Positions 33,926 through 45,000 of a stretch of 64,000 bases of DNA are shown piece by piece. This stretch comes from Xenopus tropicalis. Its lineage: Eukaryota > Chordata > Amphibia > Anura > Pipidae. Position numbers and translations under genes: made by a program. The stretch lies in assembly GCF_000004195.4 (NCBI RefSeq), contig NC_030683.2:82290910-82354909 (forward strand), written 5' to 3'. The first letter of the stretch is position 1. The number at the start of each line of letters is the position of its first letter. The notes beneath the pieces are model-generated. The model had not been told where the DNA came from, searched no databases, and saw only the letters and a list, made by a program, of their open reading frames with translations.

Positions 33926-34390
33926 TATGTACTCAATGACCAGTTGACAGTGTTTATAAAAATAACCGAAATAGATCACATTACTGATAAAGCCAGGGCT
34001 GAAAAGACTATCTTTATAGTGTTCTTATATTTTGATCTCCAAATAAAATACAAATCTTACCTCATTCTATATGTGTGGGCTTTCTTTATGTCAATTCTCA
34101 TTGTGCTGTTTGCATACATAGTGAATAAAGGGTGTGCTTTGAATTTGGGATCTGGGAGTAGGACTCATCATGATGAGGCACCAAATGTGACATACTTTTT
34201 TTGCTTCAGTGTTAATTATAGTGACTGCTTTTGACAATCATCAGCAATACACAGTCAAGTTTTGCTAAAGAGATAACTATGTATCACTATATAAGGGAGT
34301 AAACTGATGCTTTCTCTCACCAGCAGAGATAAGGGCATCAATTGACATTAGAAGAAAGAAAGTTCAATCTTAACATTTAAAGGCTGTGTT

Positions 34391-34540
34391 TAAGGGCTCT
34401 AGTACACGGGGAGATTAGTCGCCCACGGCAAAACTCCCTGCTCGCGGGCGACTAATCTCCCCGAGTTGCCTTCCCCCTGCCATCCCACCGGCTAACATGT
34501 AAGTCGCCGGCGGGATGGCAGACGCGGCGGGGCGAAATCG
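34391..34540 (+). repeat. MITE family A, 5' part, broken by a LINE
   Basis: It starts TAAGGGCTCTAGTACACGGG, then 'gcgggcgactaatctccccg', 'gccatcccaccgg' and 'cgggatggcag'. It stops at about 34540, where LINE-coding sequence begins. The right half is not found after the LINE. Confidence 0.65.
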
Positions 34541-35590
34541 TGAAACTCCGTGACCTGAGCATCGGTTCCTCCCTGTGCAGCTGGATCCTGGACTTCCTGA
34601 CAAACAGACCTCAGGTGGTTCGGATCGGCAACATCACCTCATCCACACTGACACTAAGCACCAGTGCCCCCCAGGGATGTACACCCTCAACACCACCATC
34701 ATCGGCTGCATTTCTAATGAAGATGAGTCGGCCTACAGGGCAGAAGTGAGAGTCCTGACATCATGGTGCCGGGACAACAACCTGCTGCTCAACGTCAGCA
34801 AAACTAAGGAGCTCATTGTAGATTACAGGAGACTGCAGGGAGGAGGCCAAACGCCCATTCACATTGAGGGAGCAGAGGTGGAGAGAGTCAGCTGCTTCAG
34901 ATTCCTGGGCATCAATATCAGTGAGGATCTGAGTTGGTCTCACCACGTTGGTGTGATCACAAAAGCTGCAAGACAGCGGCTCTTCTTTCTGCGGCGCCTG
35001 AGGAGGTTCGGCATGGACTCCAGAATACTCACAAACTTCTATCGATGCACCATTGAGAGTATTCTGTCCGGCTGTATCACCACCTGGTATGGCAGCTGTA
35101 ATGCTTTGGACCGCAAAGCTCTGCAGAGGGTGGTGAGATCAGCACAGCGCATCACCAGGACTGAACTGCCGGCCATGCAGGACCTGTACAGACAGCGCTG
35201 TAGGAGGAAGATGCAGCGGATCCTCTCTGACCCCGGCCATCCCAGCCACAGACTTTTCACGCTCCTTCCATCAGGCAGGCGGTACAGGAGCATCCAGACC
35301 CGCACCAGCAGATACAGAGACAGTTTCTACCCACAAGCCATCAGGCTTCTGAACTGCTGACATTCTGCACACACTCCCCATAACTACTGGACTCTTCGCA
35401 GTGTCACTTTAAGCAAAGCCACTTTATATCCTCACTGCACAATTTCAAATATTTCATTGCATTTTTTTTTATTGTAAATACTTGTACCTTTATTGCACAC
35501 TTTTATTATATTTAATATTTGTATTTTTTTTTTTTTTCTATGTAAAGTTGGGAGGAACATGGGTCAAAAAAATGTCATTACAGTAAGGAT
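34541..35590 (+). pseudogene. L2-type LINE, 5'-truncated, reverse transcriptase active-site region deleted
   Basis: Reading starts [19 protein letters not shown] and reaches APQGC at about 34676. The frame then changes and resumes as [19 protein letters not shown] through to LLN and TGA at 35360. Between them the part that should hold the YADD/FADD catalytic motif is missing, so an internal deletion with frame change has removed it. The remaining 220 codons (CFRFLGINISEDLSW, RRLRRFGMD, TWYGSCNALDRKALQRVV) are uninterrupted, typical of the L2/Maui-type thumb and C-terminal region. The 3' UTR runs to about 35590 and ends near 'ttgaacttgaaact'. Confidence 0.8.
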
Positions 35591-35811
35591 GCTTCATTGA
35601 ACTTGAAACTATAGCCTAGAGCTGCTTAATGGTTAATCTGCCCTCAGGACAGCACCTTGGCCATTGAGCTTCAGTAGGTGAGGTACCCCTAAAGGGTTTC
35701 AGGGTGTAAATCCAAGGACAGGAAGGCGAGATGGGTGGGGATTAAACTACCCATCTCACCAAGGAAACTTGGTCACCAAAATTACAGAACTGCTTGATTA
35801 CCTTCCTAGGT

Positions 35812-35905
35812 CTGGAAAGAAACGTTTCTCCCTCTGAGGCAAATTGGAAAGGCTTCAGATGGGATTTTTTTACTTTTAATGTATCAACTAGCAGGTTTCA
35901 CTTGA
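35812..35905 (+). repeat. CR1-type LINE 3' end fragment
   Basis: 'tctccctctgaggcaaattg', 'aggcttcagatgggattttt' and 'tatcaactagcaggtt' correspond to the 3' UTR of the CR1 element at 58380-58480 ('cccctctgcggcaaattaga...ggatcaactagtagtt'). Confidence 0.6.
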
Positions 35906-36240
35906 CTAGGGCTTTCACGTCTTCTGAGACTTTACATTGATGTTAAGGGTAGAGCTATGACATAAACGCGGTTGATCTTCGGGAGCAGGTCAGAGTTACA
36001 GACAGGGGTGGGGATTAATGAAGATTGTAGTCGAACGAGGCCAAACTACAGAAAAAGCAATTTAACAACTTCAATTACCATTTTATTGTTACTATGAGTT
36101 CGTAAAGCGTTCTCTTCACACAAAGATAAATAAAAATGTGATAAATCAACATACATTAGCCGTGTGGACCAATGAAATGATATCATCCACGTCTTTTAAA
36201 GTACTCTATACAGTCTCACGTCATTGAGAACTACCCAGAA
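35906..36240. other. Short intergenic gap
   Basis: No recognisable gene or repeat between the CR1 fragment and the bud13 promoter region. Confidence 0.4.
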
Positions 36241-36451
36241 CCTTGCTAACACAGTCTGCAAAACACCAACAGATAAAAACCCACATATTACACCGTAATG
36301 AGATCTGTATTTGTGTGTAGTTATTTAATTTCGACATCAGGCTTTGATAGAAAATCACGCTCCTGAAATATCACGCAGCTACACAGACTCTAACACAACC
36401 GCGCTCCCCTCGGCGGAAGCTGGGCTCACTACTGCTTCCGGTCTGGTAGTA
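36241..36451 (+). promoter_or_regulatory. bud13: bud13 promoter and 5' UTR region
   Basis: Two ETS-type motifs flank the likely start: GCGGAAGC at 36413-36420 and CTTCCGG at 36435-36441, the second only 11 bases before the chosen ATG. There is no TATA box. The pattern is common in housekeeping promoters. An in-frame upstream ATG exists at 36344. Confidence 0.45.
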
Positions 36452-39400
36452 ATGGCAGCGCCCGGTGCAAAGGTGCAGTCTCTGTCTAAAGCCGAATACT
36501 TGAAGCGGTATCTAGATTCTGGAGGCGACAATGGGGAGGCAAAGAAAAAGAAGAAAAAGAGTAAGAGGACAGAAGGAAAGGGGTGAGGCGCGATACGTTG
36601 TTTACCTTCCTATAGCAGTGACTCTATATTCAAAGCTGTAATATTCCCAGAATAAGGATATATTTTTAGACTGAATTGGATGGAGTCGAGAAAATTTTGT
36701 TAGGGACCTAAGCCTCCTGGTAATATACATGAATGCATGGGATGCCTGAGAACTGGGTTCTATAAGCGTGCATCACCCTATGGTACACATGTTCCCGCTG
36801 CTTGTTTTGCAGAGAATCAAATAAAATGTAGTTTATTCTCCTGTAACATATGCAATTATAATCTATATAGCCCCAGTGCTGGCACAACAAAGCTAATGTT
36901 TGATTAATTTTAGGGGCACACCAGGCACAAGAGAGTGGCTTCACCTTAAAGGAAAACTATACCCCCAAACAATGTAGGTCATTATAAAAATATAAATATA
37001 ATGCACTGTTGCCCTGCACTGGTAAAACTGGTGTGTTTGCTACAGTAACACTACTATAATTTATATAATAAGCTGCTGTGTAGCCATGGGGGCAGCCATT
37101 CAAGGTTCATGGAAAAAAGGAGAAAAGGCACAGGTTACGTAGCAGATAACAGATAAGTTCTGTAGAATACAATAGTTTTTTATCTGTTATCTGCTGTGTG
37201 CCTGTGCCTTTTCTCCTTTGAATGGCTGCCCCCATGGCTATATAGCAGCTTATTTATATAAATTATAGTAGACTTTCTGAAGTAAACACACAACTTTTAC
37301 CAGTGCAGGGCAGCAGCACATTATATTTTAGATACTTTTATACACTTTCATTTTTTGGTGTTACTGTTCCTTTAAGGGCTGCCTCCTGGGATCATAGGAT
37401 TCACAGTGCCCACAAACAAGCCAAGGCACACATACATGCTAGGTCACTTCAGCCAATTAATGGACAGTTAGAGCTGCATTATTTCTGGTCATGTGATCTA
37501 TGAGGGAGCACACAGCCCATCACTAAATGGTGGATCAAGGGAAAAGATGTAAAAGGGCAATATTTACTGATATATATATATATTCCAGTTTGGCGAGATT
37601 ATTTAATAGGTCACTTAACATAATATAAACTATCTGTTGGTAAAGTATTAATTCTGGGGGAATAGTTTCCCTTTAAATAAATATGCAGGGTTTTCCTGCT
37701 TGCAGAAGCTCTCTTGTGCCAGTATACATCAGTTAGCTGATGCTTGGTGCCACAAGGTTGAAAGTGAATCCTAGTCAAAATTTTGTTAAGCATCTAAATG
37801 TCACTGAAGACTACTGCAAATGCATACTTTGTTTTGATCATTTTTTATGAACAGCTATATGCATAGTACAGTCCATTCCAATCCCCATGTTTTTGAAGGT
37901 TGCAAAATCAACTAGCAAAAAGTATACAGGCAAATTTGATTTACTTTGTAATGATGCCTTAGTATTCCCATCCATTTAACCTCAGGTAATCCTTTTTAGG
38001 CTAAATGTTTGAATCCATGCAGGCAAGATTCATTATGCATGTATTACCATATTTTAATTTTCTTAACTTTGTTAGGATGCGGATAGTTGACGATGATGCT
38101 GAAGAGTGGAAGAAGATGCCTAGCAAACAAGAGCAAGCGGTAGAGGTAGAGGAAGAGGAGGATCAGCCTGTTGTGAGTATTCTGTCTAAGTAACCATATG
38201 CTGGTGAACTTGGTACAGGTATGGGATCCCTTATCCGGAAACCCGTTATCCAGAAAGCTCCGAATTACGGAAAGCCTGTCTCCTATAGACTCCATTATAA
38301 TCAAATAATTCAGAATTTTAAAAATGATTATCTTTTTCTCTGTAATAATAAAACAGTACCTTGTAACTGAGCCCAACTAAGATATAAATAATCTGTATTG
38401 GATGTAAAACAATCCTATTGGGTTTAATTCATGTTTTATTGTTTTTTTTAGTAGACTTAAGGTATGGAGATCCAAATTACGGAAAGACCCCTTATCCGGA
38501 ATGCCCTTGGTCCCGAGCATTCTGGATAATGGGTCCTATACCTGTATGTGCTAGGGATCACATAGTTCATGGATTCGGCCACAAACTCACTCAAGGATTT
38601 GGGTGGATATCAAACAAAATCAAACCTTAATTTGCATATTCAGATTTCAGAAAAAATATGAACAAAAAAATTGTGGCTTTCAGCTGTACTGACCTATAAA
38701 GTCACGTGACATTAAGAGTTTGCATTAAGTTTATCCAGGCACTTGAGATCTGGCTGAATAAGAATTCTGCCTGAATGTGGCCAAATCCTAAACATAAAGC
38801 AGAACTAAAACGTAACTAAAGAAGTAGGGCAGAAATGCTGTACATTATGTTGTGTGCTTCTGTACCAGCCCAAGGCAACCACAGCCCTTTAGCAGGGAAG
38901 ATCTGTGCCCCCAAAGATGCCCCAGTAACTGCCCATCTTCTTTTCTGCTGCTTCCCTACACATGCTCTGTGCTGCTGTCAGTTACCTGAGCTTAGGGACT
39001 GATTCAAAATATACTGTAATATATATATATATATATATATATATAACAGTAAAATGCTGATTAGTAATTCTTTCATATTCACATTTAATAACAGATCTGA
39101 ACCAGGGCAGTTGCAGCAGAATCTAATAATTATGACAGACAAACATCATTTTCTGCTCGATAATTTGTAACAACCACTAAGCTCATCTTCTGAACCAGCT
39201 GCTCAGAGCTCACTGAAAAGACCTATATCATTACTACTATAGAGGTGCTAAAACTTTAAGCTAGTGCAGTGAGTTTATATAAAATATGGCATTTCTAGTC
39301 TTAGAGTTTAGTTCTCCTTTAAAGTGATACTGACAGCCAATTGAATTTTTTTTGCACCTGCTGTTGTGTTTTAATTTGTATCAGCTTTAAATTCCTTATA

Positions 39401-42018
39401 AACTAAATCTGCAAAGTTTTTTCACTTCATAATTATGGTAGCATAAATTACAGACCCACGGAGCAGCCATGTTTGTTCCCCTCTTCCAGATTTTAATTCA
39501 AATGCCTCCCAAGTGAATCAATATGCCCAATCACAAACCTGCAACGCCCCTTCTGCTTTCTGCCGGTGTGTGACGTAAGCTCAGCTCTGTTGTCTATGTG
39601 TAATTGAGAGGGGGGAGGGAGAACACTTAGAAGCAGGCACTAGAGAGCTTAAGATGGCCTGCTATTTAATTCTTTATGGGAAGAGCAGAGAGGGGGCACA
39701 GCCCTTTGAAGTAGGCAGGCAATGGAAAGATCAAGCCTGCCTGCTATCTAGTTCACAACGCCATGCGATGCTATTTGAGGGAGGGAGAGCTCTTTGAAGC
39801 AAACGGCAAGCTGAATCCTCCCAGTTTATGACATAGTCCTTTTGACAGATTGAGAAGCTACAGTCGGGTTGCCAGACAGACAGTTTGTGCCTGTATGTTA
39901 CCCAACCACTCAGATTGTAACTCTACGGGGCAGGGACCTCCTTCCTACTGTGTCTCATACCACATGGCACTTATATATATATATATATTTATTGTATTTA
40001 TTTATTATATCACTTGTCCTCCCTGTGTGTAATTGTGTATATTGTAAGACTGTACAGCGCTGCGTACCCTTGTGGCGCTTTATAAATAAAGTTATACATA
40101 CATACAAACAGTTGGGTTCAGGATCTTCAGTAAGATTTATGTAGAGAAAAAGGACTTTTAGGAAACAGTCAACATGACCTGGTGTCAGTATCACTTTAAT
40201 CCTAGACATGGTGCATCCTAGTATGCCAAAGGCAGTTACGTGTTTGTACCTGCAGTGGGATTCACACTGAAATGTCTGATAAGATCAAAGTGTAATTTTG
40301 AGTTGAGCCATCAGTTAAAGGATTTAATAATCATGTCCTGGTCATGTTGCCACATAGTGAAATATACATAAAAAAAATGAACATTAGTAATTAAAGGGAT
40401 GGTAACACCAACATCTTTTAGTACTTACACCTATTATTGCATCAGTGTAGAGGTGGAACATCTTACTCTCCCTTCCGATTTTATTTACTGCTTCACCCAG
40501 AATTACACTTACATGATGTTGCAGTTTCTAAAAATTAGATTCAGCCTCCTCCTGATTTTAACCTGTCTAGTGCTCTCTTGTCGGGCACAACTATGCCAGC
40601 ACAAGTAATCCCCCTATACTAAGCACAGTTCTGCTTAGAATTGGAACCAACTGGAAAAGTCCTTATTTGCAATTTGCTGACCTGGAGGCAAATGCTATAG
40701 ATTTCTCTACATTCTTTACCAGGTTCTGAGGTTCTGGAGCACCTTGCTTGTAAGTTCCTCAGAAGAATTCAGATATTGCTGCTTGTTGTAACTGCGTAGT
40801 AAAGTTTTTTCACCTTGTGCTCAGATCTTTTTTTATAATGGTCATCTTTCTGGATTTGGACATTTTTTTTTAAGGTGGCAGAATTCGTAGATGAACGACC
40901 TGATGATGTAAAACAAATGGAGATATTCAGGACCAGCAACAAATGGAAACTAATTCAAGGTAAATTCATGTAACCTCTTACAAAAGTTTAAATCTTTGGT
41001 GTTTCTGGGAAGGAGGTACAGTTGGACACTAATATGGTTTAGCACTTTTTTCAAGTAGATCAGCAGTGACAGCTATGTAATTTACATGTAATATCTAATT
41101 CTAGCTATGATCTGCATAAAGAGATTTGTATTTAGGGTTGATCACCTATATTATTTGTTTCATGCCAGGGTTTACATAAATCAGTAGATGTTTTGCTTTT
41201 GTAATGTCATGTTTACCTTAAAATTAGTCTTTTTGATATGGGATGCAGAAAAAGTAGCTATGACCCCTTACGCCTTGACAAACAATACTAGTTCTAGCAC
41301 AAAACAACTACACTAGGAAATAATCTGGCTGAAATTGTTGCATGAATTTGGGTGATCCTAATTTACTAGTAAATCAGAAATATTTTATGTGAAATTAATC
41401 TAATTTTTATTCCCAAATAAATAAAGGATATGATTCATTTGTGTATTAAAATTTGAGTTATTCTGACGAATTCCAGGCCAGTTTTTAGGATTGTGCTGAT
41501 ATCACTTTAAAACACCACTGGTGCTGTTCTTAACGCTTAAAACTAAGAACTTCAACATTTTTGGCATTAGTGTCAAATGATGTATTCTACCCTCTAAATC
41601 AGAGAAGAAAATCAATTAATCAATATTTGTGTTATATTTCAGATACTGGAAATGAATCATCCAGGATGGAGAGTTCTTCAGCTCTTGTATCCATGTAAGT
41701 TGTGAAAAAGTTTTAGCTTGTAGCTGGTCATGTAATATATGTGACAGGTAAACAGTAGTGTGTGCCCTGTGGTAAAATCAGTTGTATTATAGTCCCAATA
41801 TACACAGGAAGCTAAATGCACATTCTGTGCTCTCCCAGCCAGTATTGCTCAAGTCGTCATGTATTTAGCTGTAACTAGAGCATAAAGCATTCCTTTGGTA
41901 GTTCAGCATGTCAGTATTGTGCGGTACACTCACTTTCTATGTTTTTTGTAAAACTGTGTTGATCATTTGACAGCAGGTACAGATAGTTGCTGTATGTGTA
42001 TGTTAGTCTTGTGTGTGA

Positions 42019-42072
<54 letters not shown>

Positions 42073-45000
42073 CTAGCCACCAAGGCATATAAATAAAAAG
42101 ATTTGTGATTTCCGAATGTCATTTTGCAGAGACGGTAGTACTGACAGGCCAACTAGTTCACCGAAAAGAAATATTCAGAATTATAGAGAGAAAGATGATT
42201 CTTCTGATGCCTCCCCACCTTGCAGAAAGAGGCATGATTCTTCAGATCCATCACCTCCTCCAAGAAAAAGACAAGATTCTTCTGATAAATCACTACCTAG
42301 GAGAGGGAGGCACAACTCTACCGATCCGTCTCCACCCCGGAGAGGGAGGCACGCCTCTCCCGGCCCTTCCCCACCCCGGAGAGGGAGGCACGCCTCTCCC
42401 GGCCCTTCTCCACCCCGGAGAGGGAGGCACGACTCTCCCGACCCTTCTCCACCCCGGAGAGGGAGGCACGACTCTCCCGACCCTTCGCCACCCCGGAAAG
42501 GGAGGCACGACTCTCCCGACCCTTCGCCACCCCGGAGAGGGAGGCACGACTCTCCCGACCCTTCGCCACCCCGGAGAGGGAGGCACGACTCTCCCGACCC
42601 TTCGCCACCCCGGAGAGGGAGGCACGACTCTCCCGACCCTTCGCCACCCCGGAGAGGGAGGCACGACTCTCCCGACCCTTCGCCACCCCGGAGAGGGAGG
42701 CACGACTCTCCCGACCCTTCGCCACCCCGGAGAGGGAGGCACGACTCTCCCGACCCTTCGCCACCCCGGAGAGGGAGGCACGACTCTCCCGACCCTTCGC
42801 CACCCCGGAGAGGGAGGCACGACTCTCCCGACCCTTCGCCACCCCGGAGAGGGAGGCACGACTCTCCCGACCCATCTCCACCCCGGAGAGGGAGGCACGA
42901 CTCTCTTGACCCTTCTGTAAATCGAAAAAGAAAACAAGGTTCTACTGAACCTTCATTTTCTAGAAATAAAGAATGTAAATATCCTTCTGATCCCTTTGCA
43001 ACTAGTAAAAGTAGGCAGAACTCAAGTAAATCTTCTCCCTCTCAAAAAGATTATCACAGCTCATCAAAGATCATGCCTCACCACAAGGATCAGTATAAAT
43101 CATCTGCACACTCATCCCGCACTCTGAAGGGCGGAGAAAAAACTAAGAATTTCTCATCTCATGACAAGGGAAAAATTGACTCCCAGGAGCTTTCCAGCAA
43201 CTCGTCTGAGAAGGACCGTAAACGTAGACATGATATTTACAAACCTACAAATTCAAACAGAAGTGCACAGTGCCAAAACCTTAATAGTTTCAATCACCAT
43301 TCCTCTGCTAGACACAATTCTGACTCAGAATCCCCTCATTCAAAGAAAAGAGACAAGACACGAAAAAGAAGGAAAGAAGGTACTGTAAATAATACTTTGC
43401 ACAAATTTACCAATTTTTCTCAAAACTACTTCAATACAAATAATAATACTTTAGAACACTACCTATAAATATGTAGGTGTAAATATACTTGCACCCCTAC
43501 ACTGTAACCCTTCTAGAACCTTTTGCTAGATTTTCCTTATAGAGAGGGAGGTTATTTTAAAGCATGTTAACTAATTGTGTTACTATAAGCAAAAAGTTTG
43601 TTAACTGTGGAAATATTAGCCTTTTTTTAGTGTAGTTAATTAAACATGTTTCTGATGCAGAAACTAAAGGGTCAATGTCGTCCCTTCATATTTTTGTTAA
43701 ACACCAATTTTCTTTAATGTGCCACAGAAAAATTAAAGGGTTTGTGACAGAATACTGTTAATACCAGTTTATTACCAGTTAATTAATTGTTGCCATAAAG
43801 CAGAACAAAATTGAGAGCAAAAACACTACTGTAATAATGCAAAAATCAACTATTTTTCAGCTTTTAACATCTTTTCTTTCATTTCCAAAATATCTGTAGT
43901 AAATATTACACAATGACATAATTGTCTCAAAATATTTGGATATTAAGGCATTTGTGTAACTTTAAATTTAACTCTTTCAATACTCGAGGTCACACATAAG
44001 GTAACATTTTGCACCCCAGTAAATAGAAAGCTAATATAATATTATATTATATTAGTATAATACTATTTTGCTATATTAGTATTATATTAATATGCATTTT
44101 ATTTTATTGCTTGCTTCTGCGTTTTATTTGTTCATCTGTAGGCAAATGCTACATCCATATTGGCTATATTCACCCCAGATGATCTGTGCTTGATGTACCA
44201 AGCAAATTGTTCCAACTAGTGTTGTGTCCAATTGTGACCCTTCTTATAGTATTTCTGGTGGAAAGTAGTTACTACAAAATAGGCCTTAGTTATAAACCCT
44301 AATAGTTATGTAAGAGTGTAACCCATGGGTTGGGGTGGGTATGGTTAACCCATGAACAGGGTGGCAGTGGGTTCTAATAAAGGGTTGCTGATGCAGGTTC
44401 ATGTTAATTACAGGTCCAGTTGCCAGACTTGTCACCTTCAACCACTTTGTTTACTGTAGCCCATTCTTTTGCAGCAACACAGCAGCAGAACTCTGATTCA
44501 GACCTTTCTCCACCACGTCACACAAAGAAAAGAGGCTCAGACTCAGACCTGTCACCACCACGGCATACACGAAAGGACTCAGATTCTGACCTCTCCCCAC
44601 CACGTCACTCCAAGAAAAGGGGTTCAGACTCAGACCTTTCCCCACCAAGGTGTAGAACTGATGACCACAGAGGCTCTGCAGTTGGTCGCATACAAAAAGG
44701 AGAAAGTTCTAGGGTACATGTTCATATGGTTTATCTAAGTGAAAGTGATACTGTTATTAACTCAAAATTAGTTTTTTTTTTTTTTCTCTTCTTGATAACT
44801 AGTTTATATGTAAGGCAGAGAATTGCTGGAAATTACTTTTAGTTTTTGGAAAAATTGCAGTCTCTGTACTTGTACTCAGTCTCTGTACTTGTCTTGCAGC
44901 AGTGATGCTAAGCTTAAGGGTGAAGACACACAGGGCTACTAGTAGCAGCTACTTGTTGTGGCTACTAAAATAGACAATGCTCTTGCAAGGTTAATAGCAG

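Noticed and set aside
36344..36451. Upstream in-frame ATG extending bud13 by 36 codons
   Set aside because: Human BUD13 begins at the position equivalent to 36452, and the extension has no conserved character. It is kept only as an alternative.
42293..42937. Minus-strand 214- and 187-codon open frames and the plus-strand alternate frame at 42105
   Set aside because: They are shadows of the in-frame bud13 minisatellite, which is open in several frames because the unit is a multiple of 3.
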